A DNA stretch of 64,000 nt, from NCBI RefSeq assembly GCF_038396675.1, contig NC_088931.1, forward strand, positions 23,362,501 to 23,426,500, written 5' to 3'. Under the pieces are notes generated by a model. It searched no databases and was not told the DNA's origin. It saw only the letters and a program-made list of their open reading frames with translations. Positions 24,580 to 36,085 of the stretch are shown piece after piece (the first letter of the stretch is position 1; the number at the start of each line of letters is the position of its first letter). The position numbers and the translations under genes were made by a program. The DNA is from Hydra vulgaris. Taxonomy: Eukaryota; Cnidaria; Hydrozoa; Anthoathecata; Hydridae.

Positions 24580-24957
24580 ATCTGATTTACTCCCAACAAG
24601 GCTGCAAACAACCTCTAATAAGTTAGGATGTAATAGAAAACCAAGAATAGAGTTAAAGGGCAAGAAAACGCCTAACAGAAGACTTGAAGAGTTGTAGGTT
24701 GTATGAGTCAGGAAAATATAAAGATGGGAAAAAGTTTTAAAGGGATGAAGTGCGGGGGAAAAAACTAGATGAATAAAAGGGTTTACATTTGCGTCCCTAA
24801 AAAAAAAAAGTCCTCCGTTTCTAAGATATTTTAGGACACCCAGGATTTGGTGACGGGGTTCATACCCCCTGGATCCGTCACTAGGGACAGACAGAGTAAA
24901 AAGATGAGACTCTGCTAAATGACGAGTCAAGCGAGAATAAAAATTTACGTATAACAA
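24580..24957 (-). mobile_element. Jockey-like LINE 3' fragment
   Basis: The - strand gives SRLTRHLAESHLF, then FFPR-type motifs degraded to NPFIHLVFSPALHPFKTFSHLYIF, matching the C-terminal region of the copy at 55.7-56.4 kb (SRVIGHSIK, FFPRTSVLWNSLP). Near 24796-24886 there is an extra block of about 85-90 bp, between TTGC and GGGACAG, that is absent from the copy at 2.6 kb. Confidence 0.65.
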
Positions 24958-25035
24958 GATAAATATACATACAATATATACATATAGCGAGATAAATATA
25001 CATGCAATATGTACATATAGCGAGATAAATTCACC
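24955..25035. repeat. Short tandem duplication
   Basis: The run GATAAATATACATACAATAT...ACATATAGCGA is repeated twice, about 50 bp apart, with a third partial start. Confidence 0.75.
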
Positions 25036-25064
25036 ACTATCGGGACAAAATTGAGCGATAGTAT

Positions 25065-26640
25065 TTCATTCATTAAAGATAAGTCTGTTGATGAGTTCAA
25101 AACATCAATAAGCTCTAATCTAAATTTTACTGAGTTAACTTTTAATTAATTTGAGGTTGCTTTTAAGTCATTAAAACGTAATAAAGCTACTGGGTATGAT
25201 GATATTAACACAAATATTGTGATTGATTCTTACGATGTTATAAAAGATATTCTTTATAAAATCTTCAGAGCATCCATTGCACAAGGGTCTTTTCCAGATA
25301 AACTAAAAATAGCAAAAGTAACTCCAAATTAAGGACAGGGGATCGTACAAATATAACAATTTATCGCCCTGTTTCAATTTTTTCAAAAATTTTAGAAAGA
25401 ATAATGTACAACCGAATCTACTCTTATCTTGTTAAAAACAAAATTCCATACGAAAACCAATTTGATTTCAAAAAAAATAATTCAACCGAGCATGCCATTC
25501 TTCAACTAACGCGCAATATAACTGACTCTTTTAAAGACTCTTGTTTTACACTAGGAGTGTTTATTGATTTGTCTAAGGCATTTGATACTGTCAATCATCA
25601 AATCCTGTTAAAAAAACTAATATCATATAGTATTAAAGATAAAACCCTATTATGGTTTGAAAGTCTTACTACCCGTAAACAGTTTGTTTTCCAATAATGA
25701 TTCTATATCCTATCTATTAATGAATATAACATGTGGTGTTCCGCAAGAATCTATACTTGGTCCACTTATGTTTTTAATATACATAAATAATCTTCATAAA
25801 TCATCAAACTTAACAACAATAAATTTTGCAGATGACACCAACTTGTTTTTGTCTCATAAAGATATTAATATGCTTTTTACTAATATGACAAATGAATTAA
25901 AAAAAGTCTGTTTGGTTTAAACAAAATAGATTGTCTCTAAATATAGAAAAAACTAAATGGATACTTTTTTATCCACCTTCAAAAAAACAGAAACTGCCTC
26001 ATATCATGCCAGACCTTTTAATTGATAATATAATAATAAAAAGAGAAAAAGTTACTAAGTTTCTTGGAGTATATATTGATGAGAATCTATCTTGGAGAAA
26101 TCATATTGATAATACCTCCAATAAAATCGCTGAATGCATCGGAATTCTCTATAAATCAAGAAATATATTATGTAAACACCAGTTAACACAATTATATTAT
26201 TCATTTATACATTGTCATATAAACAACGCGAATATTAAATGGGGAAGCACTCATAGAACAAAACTAAAATCTCTTTACCTTCATCAGAAACACGCAGCTC
26301 GCGCAATAAATTTTAAAAATCGGTTTTTTCATACGAGAAAATTTTTTAAAGAAATGGTTATTTTAAATGTATATCAACAAAATGTCTTTAATATTTTATG
26401 TTTCATGTTTAAATGGAGAGAAAATTTGTTGCAAAACGTATTACAAAATCTTTATTGTATGAAACCTAAAAACAAATATAATCTTCGAATTAATAACAAT
26501 CTTATTGGCATTTTTGCCATAAAACCAAAGACCAGTTTTTTGTTTCTTATCGAGGTCCTTATCTCTGGAACAAAATAATCTTACCAAATTTTGATTTTTC
26601 TACCCAACTGACTATTTGAAAATGATTTTATATGTTGGAT
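25065..26640 (+). mobile_element. CR1-like LINE reverse transcriptase, broken
   Basis: Colinear with the family member at 59.3-62.6 kb. Seen in order: NKATGYDDINTNIVIDSYDVI, ENQFDFKKNNSTEHAILQL, FTLGVFIDLSKAFDTVNHQI, CGVPQESILGPLMFLIYINNL, catalytic FADDTNLFLS, NIEKTKWILFYPPSKK, FLGVYIDENLSWRNHID and a thumb with LTQLYYSFIHCHINNANI. Breaks: a stop at about 25140, a frameshift near 25335, one near 25690 just after the KQFVFQ run, one near 25915 and a stop at 26577 before the expected end. The endonuclease half is missing. Confidence 0.9.
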
Positions 26641-27261
26641 CATTTTTAATATTCGGTTTGTTAATTTGCTTGTTATAATTTGATTAATTGAGGTTAAAAT
26701 ATTTTTGGTGATTCGAGTTGGATAATTTAAAATTGTTTCTATTTAAGTCATTTTCTAGCAAATTTAAAAACTTAGCATACAAGGTTTACCTTGTGTGCTG
26801 AGTTTAAATGCTTTTACTCCAAGCATTTTTTTTAACTTTTTATGTTTTTTCCAAAAGTTTTAATATTACCAGAAAACGTTCAGTATAAAACATGCACTAA
26901 TACATTTTTAATGACTTTATTTAAGATTTCAATTGCTAATTACTCACAATCATTTACTCTAAGGTAAGTAACAAACGTTACTTACTGTACAGTATTCTAT
27001 TTGTGGTTTATAAATTAATGAGCTGTGAATGACTCCTCTACCTATTTTTTTTCAGAGTTTCTAATTTGATGAACTGCTCATGATTTTTAAATTGAATATG
27101 TGTTTTTTTTTTTAACTTCTATATTTTGACACCATGTTTCTGTGAAGCGAATAATTTGAATTTCAGTTTTGATAATGAGTTCTCAAAATCTTTTTTAAAT
27201 ACACCTTTTTAAAATCCCTTTTGAATGCTCCTTCTCAAAATTTTTTTTGAATGCTCTTAAT

Positions 27262-27350
27262 TATTAGAAGAAGGATGCATAGACATCTATGTCAGCAGCT
27301 GGATGCATCGGCATAGATGTCAGCAGCTGGATTCATCGGCATCTATATCT
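27262..27350. repeat. Minisatellite, GATGCAT-CGGCATCTATGTCAGCAGCTG type
   Basis: Two to three imperfect copies of a unit of about 30-33 bp containing GATGTCAGCAGCTGGAT. Confidence 0.75.
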
Positions 27351-27529
27351 GGATATGGAGTATCTAAGTTGTAATAATAAAAAATTTTTTTTTTTAGTTT
27401 TTTTTTCAAGATAGTTAAAATTAAAATCTGGATCTAAATTTTTTTTTAAATTTAGACCCATATCCTTTCTAAAAATTGAGTTCCAGATTCTTTTTAAAAA
27501 ATTTTGTTGATTCGAAATAATTTTGATTA

Positions 27530-27668
27530 TGATTCTTAATAAAAATTGTTTTATCAATAATAAATATTTAAAAAATTGTTTTATCAATAAAAAATATTTA
27601 AAAAAATGTTTTATCAATAATAAATATTTAAAAAAATGTTTTATCAATAATAAATATTTAAAAAAATG
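27530..27668. repeat. Minisatellite, about 32-bp unit
   Basis: Four to five copies of a unit containing TTTTATCAATAATAAATATT separated by A-runs. Produces a repetitive - strand frame that is not a gene. Confidence 0.88.
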
Positions 27669-28187
27669 AATAACAGTTAAAATAATAAAACGTTATATTT
27701 TTTTTTAGTTTTGCTACTTTTTCCAAATTCTGTTATTAAGATTTTGTAATAAATAACAATCAAAAGTTTTTTCTTGTTCATTTTTATTTCTTTAAATAAC
27801 TTTTTCGTATTATCATTACATCGAAGGAGTAATCCTTGTTTATGCGATTTTTAATTATTTTTAATTATTGGATCTTTGTAATTCAAAAAATGACTACTGT
27901 TTCAACAGCAAATCCTTTTATGTTAAAATTGTTTTCAGTCATTTGTACGACTTCTTATTTCAAAACTGTTTTCAGTTGTTCGTATGACATTTTTTCATGG
28001 CATTGCAAATGTCTTTATGCTACCATGTCCTTTACCAAGATTTGCAACTAGAATATGTTCTAACCAAAGTAACAATTTTTCTCAATATGTCAGCATTAAT
28101 TAAAACATACATCCAGAGTTTTCCATTATTTCAGGTTTTATGAATTTAACTTCCTAGCTAATGTTAAATTAGATTATCACGTGATGG

Positions 28188-28268
28188 ATTCGAATATTAG
28201 TGGTGGATTCGAACATTAGTGGTGAACTCGAACATTAGTGGTGGATTCGGATATTAGTGGTGGATTTG
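28188..28268. repeat. Minisatellite, 21-bp unit
   Basis: Four copies of GTGGATTCGAACATTAGTG with small changes (GATTCGAATATTAGTGGTG and similar). Confidence 0.9.
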
Positions 28269-29179
28269 ACGGATGATGGTTTAATCTTTTAATTTCTGAA
28301 AAAAAAAATTATTTGTTGATTTTTCTAAAATTAAAATTAATTTCTTCAATACTTTTAAACAAATGATCTACTTTTCTCATTTTTGTAACAAAACCCATAA
28401 ATTTATAATTATCATTGTAACTATAAAAAATGCTTAATAAAAAATACTGTTACTCAAAAAATAACAACCTGACTAAAATTGTAGTGGAACTTATGTCAGA
28501 GGAAAATTTTATTGTGAAGGGCGTTGCAGCAGATGAACTTACGAGGTCTATTGTGAGTTTTATCAAACAAGTCTTTTAGAAACTAAATCCACGGTAACAT
28601 TAAATTAAAACAGGCATACTCTTCTAAAATATTTTAAGTGTTGTTTACCAATGCAACTCCTTAATTATGATAAAGTAACAAGTACTCAAAGATAACTCAA
28701 GGATAATGTAGACGAATTTGATGTTCAAGGTCAAGGTAAACTTTATTTGATTGAGTTAAAGTATTTGAAAAAGTGTTTTTCAATGTTGATATTCTTTCTC
28801 AACAATTTAAACATCCCTTGTTTTATCATGTTATTTTATCACATTAACACCAGTGTTTTTCTGGTTCGTTGGTTAAAATGAATTTTGAAGGGCTAAATAT
28901 ATTTAGGAAAAGCTTTAAAGATTCCTGCCCTTGCCGATACTAACACGTACAACAAAATCAAAACAGTCAAATTTTTGTAACCTCAGCCTAGCAATTGGAA
29001 CTTTTTTGTTACCTCAGCCTGGCAATATGAACTTTTTTTAACCTCAAAATAGATGTTCTCTTGTATTCTAAATACATTTTCTCATCAAAAAGCTTAGCAT
29101 AATGTGACCTTTTTAAATATATTTGTGCATAATTTTATAAATGTTAATTGGAAAATGTTATTTTTCAGGTAAGATTGTA

Positions 29180-31862
29180 AAATGTGATTTTTAGGTCAGG
29201 TTATCCTGCTACTGGTAACATATAACCCAGTACAGCCTGCCTCGTGTCCTGCTGCCTTGTAGGATACGCTTTTTCAAGCAAAAGCGAATGCAAATGTCGA
29301 ATGCAATTTCTTGACTCAATGCATGGATTTTGCTTGTGTCTCTGTTTTTATGGATAGGCAACTCATTCCATTATCTACTAATGAGGGCACTGTTCTAAAT
29401 CTCAGTTTTATGGTTCTGAGGCCGGCTGGAAGTCAGGCTTCTCAAACTCCGTGGTAGCTCTCAGAGATGCTGATTCTATCAACAGCTGTTAAACATCAGA
29501 GTACTAACAGTGCCATGTTGCGTATGGATGGTGTCCCTGTTTGCACTTTTGGTGTGCATTGTCAAGGCCATATTTGGAGCCCTTTGTTACGGCTTACAGT
29601 TTATTAATAGTAATGAAGCAACTGCTTGTACTATTAAGTAGTATACTGAGCACAATCTGTGCTTTGAATCAAGTTCTTTAACAAATTTAAAATGACAAAA
29701 ATACCAAAAACTATAAAACACAAAAACCTATCGCCATCACCATGTTCTCTAAGTCTATTATTCACGAGTATTCGTGGTCTTCGAAGTAACTTTTCTTCTG
29801 TTGAGTTGTATCTTTTGCAAAGTTCACCAGATCTACTTGCTCTTTGTGAGACTAATTTGAGTTCAGCTGTCTTATCTTGTGATCTTAGTGTTGATGGTTA
29901 TCTTCCTTTGATTTGTAAAGACTCCAATAGTCACATGCTTGGCCAGGGCATTTACATTTGTAAGAATTCCTCCATTTGTCGGGAAACTAGGTTTGAATTC
30001 ACAGTCTATTCTTTTATGTGCTTTTGTTTAGCACCACTTTACTCTATCGTCTTCCTCTTTGTTCTACATTGCTCTCCTTCATCTCCACACTGCTCACTTT
30101 TTGATGTTACTTCTAATCAAATTGACCAAGCTCTCTCTCTTTATCCATCAGCTAATATTGTTGTTATTGGTGACTTTAATGCTCATCATACTGAATGGCT
30201 TGAGTCTAGTGTCACTAGCTCTTTAGGCGTTAAGGCACAACTTTTACCTTTCTCTATCTATAACTCAAATAGTCAACTTTCCAACTCGCTTTTCAGACAA
30301 TCCGAATCATTTACCTTCTCTATTCAACTTATATCTTGTTTCTGATCCTATTCAGTGCTTTTACATAACTTCTTGGATTCAGACCGGCATGGAATTTTTT
30401 ATTCCCTCTTGAAAATTCTAAGTTAAGCCTCACTTTTCTTCATAGTTTTTCTCGCATTGTGCTGCTGCAATTTCCAACCGAAACCATTACTTTTATATCT
30501 ATCAGCAAAACAATTCTCCAGAAAACAGACATCTGTTTACTATTGCTCGAAACAATTGTAAAAAATTTTTGTTTAACGTCAAAGCCCGCTATTCTCAAGT
30601 CACGAAATCTCTTATTTCATCTCAAAAATTAGGTTCTTATGACTTCTGGAGAATGTTTAACAGTATCTATAATAAGGGCAAATCTGTTATTCCACCTCTC
30701 TTGTATGGATCAAATTTTATCATCTCGTTTAAAAAAAAAACTGAATTGTTTGCAAAGAAATTTTCACCTATACCACCACTTGATACCGCCATTTGCATTC
30801 AACCTGATTTAGCCGACAAGCAGGTTGATCCATTGCTTGATATTAGTATCATGCCAGCTTCTGCATCTAAAGTGATTTCCAGCTTAGACTCTTCCACAGC
30901 TTGTGGTCTAGACAACATACCTGTTTTAGTAACATATCGGTTGTAGTATTTTAAAAATAAGGATCTGGATCCTATTTTAAAAGTTCTGGAGAAAAATCTG
31001 ACTTGTCTAACTACCGTCCTATTAGGCTTCTTCACATCATACGCAAAGCTTTTGAGTCTTTAATTAACAAACACTTAATCTCTCATCTTGAATTTAATAA
31101 CTTACTTTCTGATCATCAAAATGGATTTTGATCTTCTCAATATACAGCTAATTTGCTAACAGTAATAAACGAAAGGTTTTATTGTTCATTAGATAGATGT
31201 GGAGAGGTTAAGGCTATTGCTTTTGAAATTTCTAAAGCTTTTGATAAAGTTTGGCGAGCTGGTCTTCTCTATAAGCTTTCTTCTTATGGTGTATCTCTCA
31301 ACATCTTTAAGATTATTGAATCCTTCCTTTCCAATCGTAGTATTAAAGTTGTCCTCGATGGACTGCCACCTTCTTCATATTCTGTTACTTCAGGGGTTCC
31401 TTAAGGTTTTATCCTTAGCTCTATACTCTTTTTAATTTACATTAATAATTTTCCAGATATTCTCACATCTAAGGTAGCACGGTTTGCTGATAATACTACC
31501 ATTTGTTCTTGTCTTGATAAGAAACCAACACTCTCTGAATGCTTGGAGAGGGCATTTGAGTTTGAAAAGGATCTCACTTCTGCTACAGCATGGAACTTAC
31601 GTTGGCTAGTGAACTTCAACTCAGATTAAATTCATTTACTTTTCCCGCTAATTGCTATCACAATAATCTAGATCTTTCTATATTTATGAACGGTAATGTA
31701 CTCGATGAGTCATCTACCCTTCATCTTCTAGGATTAACTCTTACTTCCGATCTTCCTTGGAAACCATGTATCAAATCAATTGCGCCACTCTTTTACTCTG
31801 GGTTCTATAAATCTCAAATCCGTCCTTGTATGGAATACTGTTGTTATGTCAGGAGCGGAAAA
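29180..31862 (+). mobile_element. Jockey-like LINE with endonuclease and reverse transcriptase, dead
   Basis: The open frame at 29692-30345 encodes an apurinic-like endonuclease domain (LALCETNLSS with the catalytic Glu, then VVIGDFNAHHTEWL). Downstream: KKLF-type linker at 30569-30946 with SSLDSSTACGLDNIP, then YRPIRLLH-like sequence, SDHQNGF, VKAIAFEISKAFDKVWRAGLLYKL, TSGVP, FLIYINNF and a damaged catalytic box FADNT (Asp-Asp changed to Asp-Asn). Stops at the HQNGF and SGVP motifs and frameshifts after the endonuclease show it is inactive. About 500 bp before the first Met looks like its 5' region. A TA microsatellite cuts it off at 31.86 kb. Confidence 0.85.
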
Positions 31863-31865
31863 TAT

Positions 31866-32140
<275 letters not shown>

Positions 32141-33090
32141 TAAGGCCGGCAACATGGGGGACTTTATTTAAGAGGGGGCCGGGGGGACTTTTTTTAAGAA
32201 TTGGCAATTGTGCCCCCTCCCCCACTTTTGAAACTCGTATAGTTGGCTCTGTATATTAAAATTAAAGGCTGAACAATGTGCGACAAGTAAACCGGTAGAC
32301 ATATAAGCTTGACGTTTGCAGAGAGCTGTTGTATTACCCTTGTCACCATTAAATTCGTTTCCATCAAAGTTCTAGACATTAGACGCAGAGTATTTATTGA
32401 GTGCTACTAAAAGTTGAGTCTTCCATGTGTTAAAATATTTATTTATAATATCTTCAGTACAAGAAGCTGCAGAAAAATTGCAACTTAGTGTTGCAATTTT
32501 TATTGTATCTGTAATTTTAATCTTTCTTCATTGCCTAAGATTAAAGGATCAATTGTTTTTTTTAAGTTATTAATTTACGTGGGTTATTAAGTAGGTTACG
32601 TAGTTTGCTCGTATTTATATTAGGAGTAGATGCGTAATTAAAATTTGATTAATAAATAGGTGTAAAATAATTATGTAATTATATAAGATAAATCGTGTGT
32701 TCTATTAAACAGGAAAACTTTTTTTTGGAACTAGCGAATTCAACTCTGAAAAAAGGATCATCTTGAAATCAATGAAAGTTTTTTATTTTCATAACCAGTT
32801 AAACAGATTTAAATTTAGTTAAAAACCAAACAGTTTTATACCGTACCGAGCAAAAAATGTTAGAAAATACTGTAAAAAAATTTTTTGAATAGTTTTCCAT
32901 TTTAAAGATAATTCATAAAAAAATACAAAAGTTGTTCAATTTTACATGTAAGACTCGTATAAGGTCTTGTTGTTGAGAACCGCATACAAAAACTTACGAA
33001 TTAAAATTTCATTAAAATTTTGCTATTTCCTAAGCAAACTAGCTTAATAAAGTTTTCACACACAAAAAAAAATTTACAGTAAGAAAAAAT
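32141..33090. other. Unassigned DNA with a possible transposase scrap
   Basis: Begins with a GC-rich patch (CCGGCAACATGGGGGAC, CCCCCTCCCCC). On the - strand at about 32240-32450 a broken frame reads NFDGNEFNGDKGNTTALCKR then [12 protein letters not shown], which faintly resembles the region before the His-Cys box of a hAT-like transposase. This is a weak resemblance only. The rest is AT-rich with no gene. Confidence 0.35.
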
Positions 33091-33419
33091 ATATAGAGAG
33101 TAAAACCGGGTCAAACCGCACACTTATCAATGTAAATTAAATAACTTTTTTATTTTTTATTTTTTTTTTATTAGATAGGTAATAAAAAACTACAAAAGAT
33201 AATATAAATATATGTTAAAAAAATAATAATGAAGTTATTGAAAATATTAAATGTAAAGTAAAAAAAATTGTGCGGTTTTTGGCGACATTCTAATAAAACC
33301 GCACACTTGAGAAGACATTCAACTTTTTAAATTTTAACTTTTGTTTAATTTTTTTTTTTTAATACAACTTATATTTAAGAAACTATATTAAAGTTTTTAC
33401 ATTTTTTGCAACAACAAAA

Positions 33420-34956
33420 ATTTAGTTCCAACTACATATTTCTTTTGTAAACATGTTTCTTTGCACAACCGTTCCCGACACATCGAATTCTCGCATTGCA
33501 ACATTTCTGTGGGTAACTGTACTCTACACTTTTTACATTTCGCAACTTTTAATCGTTTAGCTGCTGGTACTTGTTCTTTATTATTATTTTGCTGAGGTTA
33601 TGCTCAGGCATTGGAGTACTTGGCATAAAGAGTCTACGCTTTGCGTTAAGTTTAGCAACATTCGCGGCTTCCTTTGTTGCTTTTTCTTCATCTTTTTGTT
33701 TGAGGAACTCGATCGCATTTTCTTCGGTAATATATTTTCCGCCAAGTTTTGACATGTTACACTGCTTCGGTTTCTTAACATGCAATTGATTTCTGGCTTG
33801 AAAAAACTGCTTCAACTCTGTCTCGATACTGTTTTTGCAACGCTCAACACATGCTTAATACCTATTGAAGCTGATGTAGTTGAGAAAGATGGTAATCGGT
33901 GTGTGGTTGGAGTAAGTGCTGCGGCGGCTGTTGAAGATGATGAAGCTGTGTCTGAGCAAGATAGTGTTGGTAATGTGGAGGCTGTTAAAGTTGATGAAGG
34001 TGGATTAAACTTTTGCTTGATTGCTAATGCCTTATGATTTATGTTGTTTTTATTAAGTGGAATTAAGCCAGTGACTGGAAACCAACGATTGCATGCAAGC
34101 GTGTAAAACATTTACCACTCTCATACAGCAGTTTGAGGAACGGAGGAAAATTTTGTTTTTCTAAGTCCTAACATTTTGAGTCTTTGCAATACTTTGTAAG
34201 AATTTCTTTCCAAGCTTGTTTGATATGACAACAGACACCTCTGTCCAATGGTTACAGAATATCTGAAGAATGCTCTGGTAGACAAATCAAGATTATATTG
34301 TGTTTTTTACTCAGCAATACTGCTTCCAAAGCAGTATTGAATTTTTTCATTGTTGCCAGTAAGTTTAAATGCATTTCTTGTCCCTTTTCGACACACTACG
34401 GTTGCTTTACCTTGATCACCCGAAAAACCTGTTTCACCTCAACTCCAAATATGCAACCCAGAAGTTATACCAGTCTGTTGATATTGCTTGGCGACGCATT
34501 GAAAATAACTATCAATTAATCTGGCGTACAAGAAGCGGCTCTTTAAGATGCTAAGTTATCCGCTTTTTTTGTTGAAATTTCTTTTGACAGTCTCATCATA
34601 AAGGCATAAAACCAGTCTTTACCAGGCTTGCCATTTTTGAATAAGTGCAATTGATCTTTGCGTTTAAGGTAGCCACATGCAATTTCTAGGTTTTCATTTT
34701 GGGGTAAACCATAACTCCAGTTACTAAGAGATTAGAACGCATGCACCATCAATCTTTTTGTTTCATTTGAGATTACCGTTGTTGTACCTGAGCCATGAAA
34801 GCCTTTGTTGTTGTTACTTTTGCTTTCTTTAAGCGTTGACTCTTGAACGCCATTTTTGAATGCAGCTTTTCTCAGTGATGTTTTATTTTCTATCATATCA
34901 GTTAATGCGGCAAGTGTATCGTCTTCCTTGTATGCTTTTATTTTTTTAGTTGACAT
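33420..34956 (-). pseudogene. Pogo-class (Tigger/jerky-like) transposase pseudogene
   Basis: Read on the - strand. N-terminus at 34956: KKIKAYKEDDTLAALTDMIE followed by LRKAAFKNGVQESTLKE, a psq-type helix-turn-helix. The DDE domain is mostly lost, but its end is clear near 34300-34130: LSKKHNIILICLPEHSSDIL, a stop where the family has Gln, then PLDRGVCCHIKQAWKEIL and NFPPFLKLLYE. Then a Ser/Thr-rich linker (33812-34111), ARNQLHVKKPKQ and GGKYITEENAIEFLKQKDEE. The end, near 33545-33430, holds a cysteine-rich segment CKKCRVQLPTEMLQC...CRERLCKETC. Stops and frameshifts make it inactive. TIRs were not found; the run AAACCGCACACTT occurs twice (near 33112 and 33297). Confidence 0.82.
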
Positions 34957-34959
34957 GTT

Positions 34960-35385
34960 AAAGTGAGTGAGTTAAATTGAATCGAGTGAGTATTATATTG
35001 AGAAAGAATGTAATAATTGGTTTTTAATGAATACGAGTCTATTATATTACAAATAACATTATATTTAATTCATAATTAAACCGGAATTAACACTAAGTTA
35101 ATTAGATAAAGTTAGGCGCTTAGTCACTTGCAAAAAACTAAACTAAGTAATTAATTAAAATACAAATTTACTTTTAAATAATTTTCAATGATGTAAAATA
35201 TTTTTTTTTTTAATTAAAATCGTTGACAAAATTTATTTTTTTTTTAAAAAAAAAAGAGGAAATTATAGAGAGTTATTATATCATAGATGTATTACTGATT
35301 TGATAAATATATTAATACTTTGATTTCTGAAAAAGTTAAAATAGGGAAACAATAAAAGCTATTAAAAGTGTCCTAATACGTCATC
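34960..35385. other. AT-rich DNA
   Basis: No gene or element end recognised. It may include the left part of the pogo element whose ends are not visible. Confidence 0.45.
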
Positions 35386-35751
35386 AGTTCTAAAAATGAT
35401 TTCTTCATGCTTTTGTTTAAAAGAATGGTTGAATAAAAAAGGTCCGCATAAATCAATACAAAATTTGCAAAATTTGTTTGAAAAAAAAGCTGCTTAATAA
35501 AATTATCATTACGTAAAGTGTATTTACTTTTGACATTTAAGAATTATGAAAAGAAACCGGGAACGAATTAATTTTAGATTTAATCATAAAACAAATAACA
35601 TTAAAATATTAAGGTTATATATTTTAAAAACTTTCATTTCAACTAATAAAGGCTCGGCATGAGTATAACGGTCTTTAAAATATATTAAATGGGCAACATG
35701 CTTCTGTTGACTGTGAAAAGGTTTAAGTTTACTTTATTAGTAGTTCTCCAA

Positions 35752-35945
35752 CCGATGTTTGCACCACCTCAAACACAATAAGCCATGTTTGTACCACCTC
35801 AAACACAATAAGCCATGTTTGTACCACCTCAAACACAATGAGCCCAGTTTGCACCACCTCAAACACAATGAGCCCAGTTTGCACCACCTCAAACACAATA
35901 AGCCATGTTTGTACCACCTCAAACACAATAAACCGTGTTTGCATA
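35752..35945. repeat. 30-bp minisatellite, six copies
   Basis: Unit TTTGTACCACCTCAAACACAATAAGCCATG with G/A variants, six copies in register. As the unit is 30 bp (ten codons), most frames stay open on both strands, giving several spurious repetitive proteins. Confidence 0.93.
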
Positions 35946-35999
35946 GTTTATGTGACAATGAATAAAGAGCAATATAATTGGATCAAAGTGTGTTTATTG

Positions 36000-36085
36000 T
36001 TGTTGGATTGCTCAGTTTGTAGAGCGTCAAAAGAAATATTAAAACCCGGACTGTTGCGCAAAACAAGTACAAATCCAGCTACCGC
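36000..36085 (+). mobile_element. tRNA-like SINE head fragment
   Basis: GGATTGCTCAGTTTGTAGAG resembles an A box and AAGTACAAATCC, about 50 bp later, a decayed B box, as in SINE family 1. The body is not recognisable. Confidence 0.45.

Larger units (their letters stand above)
26640..29170. other. AT-rich DNA with several minisatellites
   Basis: No supported gene. Contains three short tandem arrays described separately. The frame at 27836-28051 has no recognisable motif. Confidence 0.5.

Noticed and set aside
32194..32460. hAT transposase
   Set aside because: Only a faint His-Cys-like resemblance in a broken frame; not enough for a gene call.
34298..34554. + strand frames FDTLRLLYLDHPKNLF and similar
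   Set aside because: They lie antisense to the clear - strand pogo transposase end and have no independent support.
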